Below are positions 17,056 through 25,157 of a DNA stretch of 64,000 nt, one piece after another. The DNA is from CBDFGK01 sp965247075 (GTDB taxonomy: Bacteria; Pseudomonadota; Gammaproteobacteria; Pseudomonadales; Halieaceae), in NCBI GenBank assembly GCA_965247075.1, contig CBDFGK010000003.1:1240001-1304000 (forward strand). The letters are read 5' to 3'. Under the pieces are notes generated by a model. It was not told the origin of the DNA. It did no database searches and was given only the letters and a program-made list of their open reading frames with translations. The position numbers and the translations under genes were made by a program. The first letter of the stretch is position 1. The number at the start of each line of letters is the position of its first letter.

Positions 17056-18545
17056 GCGGCGGCCTGGTCAGCATTGGTTTTTGCGACAGCCTCGCTGAAT
17101 ACCAGCGCGCCGTCGTCAAAGTTGGCAGCGCCCAGCAGTTTCCGGTCGCGCAAATAGTCCTGGCTGTTTACCCAGGGTTCGCGGTTTCCCTGCCGGGGCA
17201 GCAGGTGCATGGCCCGTTGCATGTAGCCGGAGGTAAAATCTTCAATAAAGGGGTGCGCTTGCAGGTCTGCATCGCTGTCTCGCAGGGTCGGTGTCACCTG
17301 GTCTGCTCCAATGGCCTGCATATGATTGATCAATTGGCAAAAATATTCAGCGGTGAGATCGGCCCCCAGGGTCCACGAGGCGTTGATATAGCCAAAGGTA
17401 TTTACCAGGTTGGGCATGCCGCTCATCATCAGGCCCTTGTAGGTCCAACTGTCGCCCAGATTTATTGCCTGGCCATCAACCGTGAAGCTGGCCTCGCCCA
17501 GGGCAACCATCTGCAGGCCGGTGGCTGTTACGATAATGTCAGCGTCCAGCTCCTGTCCGGATTTAAGCTGTATTCCCCGCTCGGTGAAGGTTGCAATTTC
17601 ATCGGTAACCACAGAGGCCTTGCCGGATTTGAGGGCAACAAACAGATCTTCGTCGGGCACCAGGCACAGGCGTTGATCCCAGGGAGAATAGCTGGGAGTA
17701 AAATGGGTCGCTACATCGTAGTCTGGACCGAGTGACTTGTGCACACGATCCAACAGCATTTTGCGCATTTTGTCTGGCTTGGTGCGGGTGAGTTTGTAGA
17801 GCCGGACTTGCAGGCCAATATTCTTCCAGCGGGTGAATGCGTAGGTCCAGCTATCGGGCAGAATTTTTCTCAGCAGGTTGTTGAGACGGTCTTTGTAAGG
17901 CCTGGACGCCATATAGGTGGGTGATCGCTGCAGCATGGTGATGTGTTCACAATCGTCTGCCATCGCCGGTAACAGTGTTACGGCAGTTGCCCCGGAGCCG
18001 ATGATCACCACTTTTTTATTGCGGTAGTTCAGGTTCTCGGGCCACAGTTGGGGGTGTATGATGCTGCCCTGAAAACGATCCCGGCCGGGAAACTGCGGTG
18101 TATATCCTTCACTGTAGCGATAGTAGCCGGCGCACATCAGCACAAATTGGGCAGTAATTTGCCTGGCTTGACCACCCACCTCCACCTGTACCTTCCAGTG
18201 CGCCTGCTCGCTGCTCCAATCGGCGCCGGTCACGCGGTGACCATAACGAATATTTTTCTCTATATTGTTTTCGGCCGCCGTTTCATGGATGTAATGGAGA
18301 ATAGAAGGCCCATCGGCAATGGCGCGCTCCTGTAGCCAGGGTTTGAAATTGTAACCCAGGGTATGCATGTCACTGTCAGAGCGAATGCCCGGATAGCGAA
18401 ACAGATCCCAGGTGCCGCCCATGCAGGTTCTGCTTTCCAGGATGGCGTAGTTCCTGTTCGGGCAATGCCGCTGTACATGGTAGGCCGCTCCAATGCCGGA
18501 CAGGCCTGCACCTACGATAAGCACATCAAAATGTTCCTGTGGCAT
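17052..18545 (-). CDS. FAD-dependent monooxygenase, EthA/Baeyer-Villiger type
   Basis: 497 residues. An N-terminal FAD Rossmann motif (VLIVGAGLSGIGAAYHV, about residues 8-24) and a second NADPH-binding GSGATAV (about 185) flank FQGSIIHPQLWPE (about 160), which matches the Baeyer-Villiger fingerprint FxGxxxHxxxW. Such enzymes insert oxygen next to ketones or oxidise sulfur, and EthA activates ethionamide. The substrate here is unknown. Its start is 16 bases from the end of the alkaline phosphatase gene on the same strand, so the two may be cotranscribed. Confidence 0.9.
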   Translation of the reverse strand: MPQEHFDVLIVGAGLSGIGAAYHVQRHCPNRNYAILESRTCMGGTWDLFRYPGIRSDSDMHTLGYNFKPWLQERAIADGPSILHYIHETAAENNIEKNIRYGHRVTGADWSSEQAHWKVQVEVGGQARQITAQFVLMCAGYYRYSEGYTPQFPGRDRFQGSIIHPQLWPENLNYRNKKVVIIGSGATAVTLLPAMADDCEHITMLQRSPTYMASRPYKDRLNNLLRKILPDSWTYAFTRWKNIGLQVRLYKLTRTKPDKMRKMLLDRVHKSLGPDYDVATHFTPSYSPWDQRLCLVPDEDLFVALKSGKASVVTDEIATFTERGIQLKSGQELDADIIVTATGLQMVALGEASFTVDGQAINLGDSWTYKGLMMSGMPNLVNTFGYINASWTLGADLTAEYFCQLINHMQAIGADQVTPTLRDSDADLQAHPFIEDFTSGYMQRAMHLLPRQGNREPWVNSQDYLRDRKLLGAANFDDGALVFSEAVAKTNADQAAA

Positions 18546-18561
18546 GCCGGCCTCTCCCTTT

Positions 18562-19929
18562 TTACTCGAATAAATAATCGCGCATTAACTCAAACAACTG
18601 TGGCTGTGTGAGCATAGTGGGCACCAGTCCTACGCCCACTGCATTTGAGAACACGGGCACATTGACGCCGGTGTGCTCTTCGTAGGCAAAATTATTGGTG
18701 GCATAGTTTACCGCCATGATTGAGCCTTCCGGTGTGCGTATCCGCGCAAATTTCCCCGGGCTGAAAACCGGCATACCCAGGGCCGCGAAGAGACTCGTTG
18801 CAGGAATCATTTGCGCTGCCTGGCCGTGGTCGGCGGTAACCAGTATCAAGGTTTCCGGATTGCGCTCGGCGAAGTCCAGCGCGCTCTCCAGCGCTTCGTT
18901 GAGTTGTTCCACTTCGCCAATCGACCCACAGGGTTTGCGCTCGTGTGATTGTTTATCAATGGAGGCAGACTCCACCATAAGAAAGAAACCCTTATCGTTT
19001 TGCAACCTGGTCAAAGCGGTGTCTGTCATTTGCTTGAGCGTTGGCACGCCGGCGAAATCCGGGTTGGGCTCGCAGTTTATTACGGCGGGAAGTTTCACGC
19101 TGCCGATATACTTGCTCAGCCGGTTGGACCAGCTCGGTTTCGCGTTTTCTGCCTCGCGGCCATTTTCGCCACGCAGGCGTACCGGCAGGTGTGAGGGCGA
19201 AAACAGCCCCAGTAATTTTTTGTCGGTCGGCGTGGAATCCAGTTGGTCGGCGGAATCAATCACGTAATAGCCGTTCTCTTCGGCCAACGCGCGTACGGTT
19301 TTATCGCTACCCTCACCATGCATCTGGAAGTGCCGGCTACCACCACCGAGCACTACATCTACCTGTGAAGCGGCAATCTGCTCCGAGATGGAGCCGGCCC
19401 CGCCCGCAGCAATGGTGTACCGGGGACAATCGGGCAGGGTGATACTGTAGTATTTCATCCCGTGAATAGATTCCGGATTTTCGCAGTAGCGCATACTAAT
19501 ATGGGCGACAAAACTGGCCGGCGTTGCGTCCGTGACACTGGCAGTGGCCACCAGGCCGGTGCGTAAGCCCGCGGCATGCGCCAGTTCGACAATGGTCTCC
19601 AGTGGCAGGTCGGTGCCGGCGCTGGTCGCGATGCGACCGCGACTGGTGATTATGCCGGTCGCCATGGAGGTGGCGCTATTGGCGGAATCGGCCACGTACA
19701 CCGGCTCTCCCTGCTCGGACACTGTCAGTACCTGGGACACTCCCCGCATGGGCATGTTGTCCAGGGTGAGTCTGCCCTGGGCACCTTTGAGATAATTGCG
19801 CGCAATGGTGATTTGCTGGTCATCCATGCCGTCACCAATGAGCAGGATGACATTGCGCGCCGCCAGTGCCGAGAAGCTGCCGCAGGAGAGCAGCAGTCCC
19901 AAAAATACCGAGAGTGTCTTGTCAATCAT
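18562..19929 (-). CDS. Alkaline phosphatase family protein, periplasmic
   Basis: 455 residues with a clear signal peptide (cleavage after ALA, about residue 23). Metal and nucleophile motifs of the PhoA superfamily are present: LIGDGM (about 31-36), ADSANSATSMATG, where the Ser following Asp is the phosphorylated nucleophile (near residue 80), a metal-ligand segment SIDKQSHE, and VTADHGQ. It hydrolyses phosphate monoesters in the periplasm. Located just upstream of the monooxygenase on the same strand. No Pho box was recognised. Confidence 0.9.
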   Translation of the reverse strand: MIDKTLSVFLGLLLSCGSFSALAARNVILLIGDGMDDQQITIARNYLKGAQGRLTLDNMPMRGVSQVLTVSEQGEPVYVADSANSATSMATGIITSRGRIATSAGTDLPLETIVELAHAAGLRTGLVATASVTDATPASFVAHISMRYCENPESIHGMKYYSITLPDCPRYTIAAGGAGSISEQIAASQVDVVLGGGSRHFQMHGEGSDKTVRALAEENGYYVIDSADQLDSTPTDKKLLGLFSPSHLPVRLRGENGREAENAKPSWSNRLSKYIGSVKLPAVINCEPNPDFAGVPTLKQMTDTALTRLQNDKGFFLMVESASIDKQSHERKPCGSIGEVEQLNEALESALDFAERNPETLILVTADHGQAAQMIPATSLFAALGMPVFSPGKFARIRTPEGSIMAVNYATNNFAYEEHTGVNVPVFSNAVGVGLVPTMLTQPQLFELMRDYLFE

Positions 19930-20066
19930 GCTGACATCGCCATCAGGTTGCGCACGGTTATGGCGATTACGGGCTCTAACATGGGAAGTTCCCTTTTGTT
20001 ATGGGTTGGATACTACAAGTAGCGCACTACTTTACTGTTATGCCCGCGTATGGGTCAAACCCGGAT

Positions 20067-20084
20067 GGTCGAATGAATTCGACC
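20067..20084. repeat. Short palindrome (GGTCGAATNAATTCGACC family), copy 2
   Basis: GGTCGAATGAATTCGACC is a perfect 18-bp palindrome in the gap between the divergent phosphatase and amidohydrolase genes. Similar units occur at 5709, 45059 and 47505. Confidence 0.8.
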
Positions 20085-20115
20085 CTGCACTGGCATCGTG
20101 GCAGACTTGGACGCT

Positions 20116-21852
20116 ATGAAACTACACGCTTTGATACTACTTTCCCTGTTGTCCGTATTGATCGCATGTTCCCGCGAGATGCCGGTTGTCACTGACGCCG
20201 ACCTGATTCTCACCAACGCTCGTGTCTATACCCTGGCTTGGCCAGACCCCCGACTTGATGGCAGCTCGTCTGCGGCCGCCCCCTACCGGGATGGCTGGCA
20301 GCCGGATGCAGAAGCAGTTGCCATCGGCGATGGCAAAATCCTCTTTGTGGGCTCACACCGGGATGCGGCGAACTGGCGCGGTGAGCATACCCAGGCTATT
20401 GACCTGCAGGGCGCCACTATAATTCCGGGCCTGGTCGATGCCCATACCCATGTCTTTGAACTGGGCCAGTCCCTTAGCCGGGTCAATCTCTACGATGTGG
20501 ACACCGCAGCAGAGGCGGTTGCCAGAATCGCCGAACGGGCCCGCCATGTACCCAAGGGTGAGTGGATCATCGGCCAAGGCTGGGATGAGGGCAAGTGGGC
20601 CGATCGCTATCCGGATAAAAGACTGCTCAGTGAAGCTGTGCCCGACCATCCCGTGTTTATGCGCAGCCTGCACAGCTTTGCCGGTTGGTGTAACCAGGCC
20701 GCCCTGGACCGGGCCGGTATAAGCGGCGATACGGTAGTTGTGGATGGCGGCGAAATGCGCCTGGATGAAAATGGTGACCCCAGCGGTTTGTTTCTCAATC
20801 GCGGCGTACCGTTGATCGAAGATGCCATTCCCGCCCCCACCGATGAGCAATTGCGTACAAATGTGCTGGCCGGATTGCGGCAAATGGCAGCAGATGGCTA
20901 TGTCACCATACACGATGCCGGCCTGCACGCGGACCAGATGCGCATACTGCAACAACTGGAAGACAAGGGTGAACTGCCGATACGGGTGTATGCCATGGTC
21001 TCGGTGCGCGATGAAGCCCTGGCGCTGGAGTGGTTGCAGCGCGGCCCCGATAGCGATGCCGACAGCATGTTGGTGACGCGGTCTATCAAGGCTTTCCATG
21101 ATGGCGCGCTGGGCTCTCGCGGTGCCAGGTTACTGGCAGATTACAGCGATATGCCGGGCCACCGCGGCGTCAGTGGCGATGAATACGGATTTGACCGGCA
21201 GCTTACTGCACGCATGATGGCGGCGGGTTTCCAGGTGGGGGTACACGCCATTGGTGATGCCGGCAACCGGGAGACGCTTAAATTTATTGAGCGGGTGCAG
21301 CAGGAGTATCCCGCTGCGCGCTCCGGGCGCCATCGCATCGAACACGCGCAGGTAATTCACCCGGTGGATTTGCCCCTGCTGAGCCAATTGCACGTTATTG
21401 CCTCCATGCAGCCACCCCATGCGGTGGAGGATAAGGCCTGGGCGGAACAGCGCCTTGGCAGCGAGCGTATTCACAGTGCTTACGCCTGGCGTTCCCTGCG
21501 TGAAGAGGGTGCAGTGATGATATTCAGTGCGGATAACCCCGGTTCGGACCACAGTATTTTTTATGGCCTGCATGCCGCTGTTACACGTCGGGACAAGCAG
21601 CTTGAACCCCATGCCGGCTGGTATCCTGATGAGGCCTTGACTATTGACGAGGCACTGCGTGCCTATACCCGTTGGTCGGCCTTTGCCGGTTTTCGGGAAA
21701 AGTATACCGGGGTTATCAAGAGTGGCCGCTGGGCTGATCTGACAGTGCTGGACATAGACCCCTTCGTGCTCTCGGAAACCAATCCGGGTGCCATACTTGA
21801 TGGGCAGGTGTTGATGACAGTGGTAAACGGCAAGGTGGTCTACCGGCAATGA
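20116..21852 (+). CDS. Amidohydrolase family 3 (YtcJ-like) lipoprotein
   Basis: 578 residues from ATG 20116, which gives a lipoprotein signal ending LLSVLIAC, with the Cys as lipid site. The metal site motif VDAHTHV is near residue 110; later metal ligands fit FKVGVHAIGD-like (here FQVGVHAIGDAGN), HRIEHAQV and FSADNPGSD. YtcJ-type enzymes hydrolyse amide or ester bonds in unknown small substrates; this copy would sit in the periplasm on a membrane. The 3' 646 bases are repeated almost exactly at 27397-28042. A second, more distant member lies at 45091-46824. Confidence 0.9.
   Translation: MKLHALILLSLLSVLIACSREMPVVTDADLILTNARVYTLAWPDPRLDGSSSAAAPYRDGWQPDAEAVAIGDGKILFVGSHRDAANWRGEHTQAIDLQGATIIPGLVDAHTHVFELGQSLSRVNLYDVDTAAEAVARIAERARHVPKGEWIIGQGWDEGKWADRYPDKRLLSEAVPDHPVFMRSLHSFAGWCNQAALDRAGISGDTVVVDGGEMRLDENGDPSGLFLNRGVPLIEDAIPAPTDEQLRTNVLAGLRQMAADGYVTIHDAGLHADQMRILQQLEDKGELPIRVYAMVSVRDEALALEWLQRGPDSDADSMLVTRSIKAFHDGALGSRGARLLADYSDMPGHRGVSGDEYGFDRQLTARMMAAGFQVGVHAIGDAGNRETLKFIERVQQEYPAARSGRHRIEHAQVIHPVDLPLLSQLHVIASMQPPHAVEDKAWAEQRLGSERIHSAYAWRSLREEGAVMIFSADNPGSDHSIFYGLHAAVTRRDKQLEPHAGWYPDEALTIDEALRAYTRWSAFAGFREKYTGVIKSGRWADLTVLDIDPFVLSETNPGAILDGQVLMTVVNGKVVYRQ
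21207..21852 (+). repeat. Direct repeat, copy A (3' part of amidohydrolase)
   Basis: These 646 bases match 27397-28042 with two mismatches seen by eye and no gaps. Similarity continues, with a small indel, through about 21932. The copies flank the restriction-modification island in direct orientation, 6190 bases apart. Confidence 0.95.
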
Positions 21853-21854
21853 TG

Positions 21855-21932
21855 AAAAATCTGTTGGAATTGCTCTTGGCCTGTTGGTCATCGCGGCTGT
21901 AATTGCGGTGTGGTTGTGGCCGAAGAGCGCGG
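21855..21932 (+). pseudogene. Start of a membrane-anchored protein, frameshifted
   Basis: ATGAAAAATCTGTTG opens a frame that in the second copy (28045) reads a hydrophobic anchor KNLLRIALGLLVIAAV. Here a base is missing after CTGTTG and the frame ends after about 16 codons. It probably once continued into the hydrolase-like segment that follows. Confidence 0.5.
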
Positions 21933-22032
21933 TTATGTGAATATCAATGGACCCACGGTGATACGGGTGCCGGATTGGGTGCAGGATCCACTGGGCAAAT
22001 ACTACATGTACTTTGCCCATCACAAGGGCAGT
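21928..22032 (+). pseudogene. Glycoside-hydrolase-43-like fragment
   Basis: 35 residues (RGYVNINGPTVIRVPDW, then GKYYMYFAHHKGS) resemble the start of five-bladed-propeller glycosidase-like proteins. The match breaks off where an IS6-type transposase remnant begins. It is a remnant of the gene that originally followed the amidohydrolase. Confidence 0.5.
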
Positions 22033-22053
22033 CTAGGCGTCCCCCAGACCTGG

Positions 22054-22218
22054 GCGGCACCCCGACGATTCAAATCAGTCGGACAGGCGCAGAGATTTCC
22101 AGCTACTCATGCTGCGGCCCACAAGCTATTTAATCTTGGGAGGCACTTGATATCTTCCAGTCACTATCGGGAACTGAGGATAAGTGCTTTCTCAGAGTGG
22201 AGCAGGGGGGTTGCCTGA
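22054..22218 (+). mobile_element. IS6-family (IS240-type) transposase C-terminal remnant
   Basis: The residues RRFKSVGQAQRF, then HAAAHKLFNLGRHL and an SHYRELRISAFSEW tail, match the C-terminus of IS6/IS240-type DDE transposases. Catalytic residues are absent. Related scraps lie at 27152-27300 and 28959-29137. Confidence 0.65.
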
Positions 22219-22343
22219 ATCCGGACGTTCCCTTTTCCATATCCCCACAAGTTAATTTGTCAGAATCACGTTGAGCGCTATAACACTATAACGGCAGCGA
22301 TCAAGGCGCTGAGACCTAAACAAGTGATCTGGCTGAGGTATGA

Positions 22344-22811
22344 TTATTGATCATCGGAACGACGCCCCATAATTTTAGCATTCCCCGAATCAAACTGAAG
22401 CCAGTTTGCAGCCGTCATCAAAACCTCACTTGCAGGCCGTCTGGTTTTTCCCTTTAGCGCGCACTCCCATATTACCAGTACCTTCCAACCCAACTCAGCG
22501 TAGATCATCAAGTTTCTCTCGTCTCGCCGGCGGGTTTCACCAATCTTCTTTCGCCAGAATTCTCTGCGTGTTGAAGGCCAGGAAAACAAATGGCAATCAT
22601 GCTGATGCCAGTAGCAGCCATTGATGTTAATAAGCGCCCCGTATTTGGGAAATATGATATCAGGCTTACCTGGCAATCCTTTATCATGCAATCTGTAGCG
22701 AAATCCCATGCGATGCAGGCCTTGCCGGATCATCATCTCAGGCTTTGTATTTTTTCCACCGACCCTGGCCATCATTCTGGATCTGGTGTTTTTATCCACA
22801 AAATCAGCCAT
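22344..22811 (-). CDS. vsr: Very short patch repair endonuclease Vsr
   Basis: 155 residues from ATG 22811; an ATG two codons upstream is also possible. Vsr nicks DNA 5' of the T in T:G mismatches made when 5-methylcytosine deaminates, in the sequence context of its partner methylase. Counting from this Met, Asp51 and the C66-x-W68-H69-x-H71-x-C73 zinc/active-site cluster (GCYWHQHDC) fall at the same numbers as in E. coli Vsr. The residue at 64, His in E. coli as I recall, is Asn here. The gene is divergent from the cytosine methyltransferase across a 278-base control region. Confidence 0.93.
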   Translation of the reverse strand: MADFVDKNTRSRMMARVGGKNTKPEMMIRQGLHRMGFRYRLHDKGLPGKPDIIFPKYGALININGCYWHQHDCHLFSWPSTRREFWRKKIGETRRRDERNLMIYAELGWKVLVIWECALKGKTRRPASEVLMTAANWLQFDSGNAKIMGRRSDDQ

Positions 22812-22922
22812 CAGCACAACAACTCAAGACGATTTAGAATTACCTTTCTGGAAACAGGGATTTTTTTTCTACAAATCTGCCAAATCCGACTTTCATACAA
22901 TATCCCAGACTTGCAACATTAA

Positions 22923-22968
22923 TAAGCATACTCAAATGGCGTATCTACTCCAAACTGGTAACATATGA
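22923..22968 (+). repeat. 46-bp direct repeat, copy A
   Basis: The 46 bases from TAAGCATACTCAAATGGC through CATATGA are identical to 28125-28170. This copy lies in the vsr-dcm intergenic region. The other lies exactly at the end of the duplicated amidohydrolase segment. Confidence 0.92.
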
Positions 22969-22990
22969 TGAAATAAACAGATAAGAAGAC

Positions 22991-23026
22991 TTGATCAGCA
23001 AACCTATTCACTGTATATATATACAG
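22991..23026 (+). promoter_or_regulatory. Sigma-70 promoter with perfect LexA (SOS) box for the methyltransferase gene
   Basis: TTGATC (22991-22996) and TATATA (23014-23019) are spaced 17 bases. CTGTATATATATACAG (23011-23026) covers the -10 and is the exact core of the enterobacterial LexA consensus CTGT-N8-ACAG. LexA bound here would block RNA polymerase, so the methyltransferase gene is likely repressed until DNA damage. The coding start is 64 bases downstream, with AGGAG at 23076-23080. Confidence 0.75.
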
Positions 23027-23089
23027 GTCTTATTTGGCGTTACTCAGCAGCCCCAATCCCTATGAGATCAAGTACAGGAGTGAGCGTAA

Positions 23090-24238
23090 GTGCAGGAAAA
23101 ATATAAAATTATTGACCTTTTCAGCGGCGCAGGCGGTATGACCCTTGGCTTTGTCGACCCTCATTTTTGTGGTCAATTCAAGAGCATTCTTGCGGTCGAC
23201 AACGAGGCTGCTACCGTCAAAACTTATGAGAATAAGTTCGGTACCCACGCTGTTCATGGCGATATTGAAAAATGGCTTGAACATGCCGATGTCCCGAAAG
23301 CTGATGTGGTAATTGGTGGCCCACCTTGCCAGGGCTTCAGCCTTCTCAACAAGAAACGTTTAGGTGATGCTCGCAGAGCGCTATGGGAACCTTTCATGGA
23401 TGTCGTGGAGGCATCAGGCGCCAATGTTTTCGTTATGGAAAATGTCGCAGGGCTTCTAAAAAGCCCTGAGTTTTCTGATATCTGCGACCGGGCAGATGAG
23501 ATGGGATTTAGAATGCTAAACCCCGCCATTCTCAATACCGCTGACTATGGGGTGCCCCAGACACGCAAGCGCACCATTGCTATTGGTATCAAGATCAAAC
23601 ACTTTAAACATGTGCAGGTGCCACAATTCCCCCCGGCTCCAACTCATGCTCAGCCCGACACCCACGACAGTCTTCCTGCTTGGTTAACCGTAAAAGAGGC
23701 TATCAAAGATCTTAAAAAGCCCAAGGGAGTAGAAATTCGCGGTGACGCCCCCCCGTACAACTTGCACTTTGGCCGCAATCCGAGACCTGTAAGCATGGAG
23801 CGATATAAGGCGGTCCCTGCCGGTGGGAACCGCTTTGACCTACAGCAGAACCGGCCAGACATTACGCCGAACTGCTGGCTCAACAAGCCATCCGGTAGCA
23901 CTGATCTGTTCGGACGGCTCTGGTGGGATAGGCCATCGGTTACCATTCGGACCGAGTTCTTTAAACCGGAGAAGGGACGCTATTTGCACCCATCGCAACA
24001 CCGTCCCATCACGCACCGCGAAGCAGCCAGGCTGATGTCTTTCCCTGATGATTTCAAGTTCATAGGTTCAAAAATAGAAGTTGCCCGTCAAATTGGCAAT
24101 GCAGTACCACCGATATTTGCCGGGCACATAGCAAAATTTGTACAGGAACTACTCGAGGCTCAGCGCTCTGGCAACTCCACGAAGATCAAGCTGAAGCAAG
24201 AAGAGCGTCAGCCCTATCGCGCCCCAGTTCCTGTATAA
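23090..24238 (+). CDS. DNA (cytosine-5-)-methyltransferase of a type II R-M system
   Basis: 382 residues from a GTG with AGGAG nine bases upstream. All main C5-methylase motifs are in order: LFSGAGGMTLGF (I, residues 10-21), GGPPCQGFS (IV, catalytic Cys80), MENVAGL (VI, 116-122), QTRKR (VIII, 157-161), a target-recognition region about 165-310, and QIGNAVPP (X, about 334). It methylates cytosine in a specific site to protect from the adjacent restriction enzyme. The partner resembles NaeI, so a GCCGGC-like site is possible but unproven. The 3' end overlaps the convergent restriction gene by 53 bases. Expression is probably SOS-controlled. Confidence 0.95.
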   Translation: MQEKYKIIDLFSGAGGMTLGFVDPHFCGQFKSILAVDNEAATVKTYENKFGTHAVHGDIEKWLEHADVPKADVVIGGPPCQGFSLLNKKRLGDARRALWEPFMDVVEASGANVFVMENVAGLLKSPEFSDICDRADEMGFRMLNPAILNTADYGVPQTRKRTIAIGIKIKHFKHVQVPQFPPAPTHAQPDTHDSLPAWLTVKEAIKDLKKPKGVEIRGDAPPYNLHFGRNPRPVSMERYKAVPAGGNRFDLQQNRPDITPNCWLNKPSGSTDLFGRLWWDRPSVTIRTEFFKPEKGRYLHPSQHRPITHREAARLMSFPDDFKFIGSKIEVARQIGNAVPPIFAGHIAKFVQELLEAQRSGNSTKIKLKQEERQPYRAPVPV

Positions 24239-25157
24239 TTTTTCTCTTGGAAACACACATAAACTCATCTCTACCCAAAGAGCCTGACCCTAGTTGATCT
24301 GCTATCTCGGCATCATATTTTCCGGACAGTAGCAAATACCCTTCTTTCATGAGCTTATCTCTCGCACCGCCATTTTTCCGCACCCGCTTTAGTGGATCTT
24401 TTTGATTAGCAACACCTTCAATTGCGCTTCGAGGGATGATCGTTTGTTGATTCTGTAGGAATAGTTCGCGTACTCGTGCCGCTCCACTGTTCAGTGCAAA
24501 TATCGCGGCGCGCTTTTGAGTGTCCATATCAAGAAAAAAATTTGCTGGCAAAGCACCCTCATGAACCAACCAAAATATTCGTTCAGCCTTGGCACGTTGA
24601 TTGATTGTCCGCTTTCTATCTTGATTGCCACCCTCTGTAAGGTACTCATCATTTGCCCGGATAAGCCCAACGGAAAATAGACTCTTTGATTCATTGCCCT
24701 TAATTAGCAGGCAAACTTCCCCAACTGCTTCTCTAGGTATCATCCAGCCACTCTTAATGGTGTTTTTTACATCCACTTCCTGCCCATCAATCAACAGGTC
24801 CAGTTTATTGCCTCGCTCCAGTTCGAACCAATCTCGGATCATAATCTCTACCTTGGTCCCTATATAGGTTTTCTCCGTTTTTTCGAGCTGACCCAAAGAC
24901 CAGCGCCGGGACCGTGGCATATCTATAACTTCGTCATATGCCTGACGAATGATGCTTCCAACACCATCTCTAAAGGCTTTGTAGGTTTTCTTTTTTCGAA
25001 CAAGAAAGTTGCCGATATCCACCAAATCAGCATGCTCGGGAGATACCAGTAAGAACTCTGCGGTATACCCTGATTGGCCTAAATCCATATTGCAATCCAT
25101 CTTGTCATTCTGCACAAAATCGCTTCGCCCACTTATACCCTTACTTCTGCCTAACAA
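24186..25157 (-). CDS. NaeI-like type II restriction endonuclease
   Basis: 323 residues, close to NaeI (about 317). E104, D120, D129 and K131 (KVEI..KLDLLIDGQEVDVK) have spacings of 16, 9 and 2, equal to the NaeI catalytic set E70/D86/D95/K97 as I recall it. The following WMIPREAVGEVCLLI also fits the NaeI fold. NaeI is a type IIE enzyme needing a second DNA site, with a C-terminal CAP-like domain; the equivalent C-terminal half (about 160-323) is present. The start overlaps the end of the GHKL ATPase by 17 bases, so the two are translationally coupled. An internal Met20 or Met24 could be the true start. Base composition is AT-richer than flanking genes. Confidence 0.85.
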   Translation of the reverse strand: MLGRSKGISGRSDFVQNDKMDCNMDLGQSGYTAEFLLVSPEHADLVDIGNFLVRKKKTYKAFRDGVGSIIRQAYDEVIDMPRSRRWSLGQLEKTEKTYIGTKVEIMIRDWFELERGNKLDLLIDGQEVDVKNTIKSGWMIPREAVGEVCLLIKGNESKSLFSVGLIRANDEYLTEGGNQDRKRTINQRAKAERIFWLVHEGALPANFFLDMDTQKRAAIFALNSGAARVRELFLQNQQTIIPRSAIEGVANQKDPLKRVRKNGGARDKLMKEGYLLLSGKYDAEIADQLGSGSLGRDEFMCVSKRKIIQELGRDRADALLASA

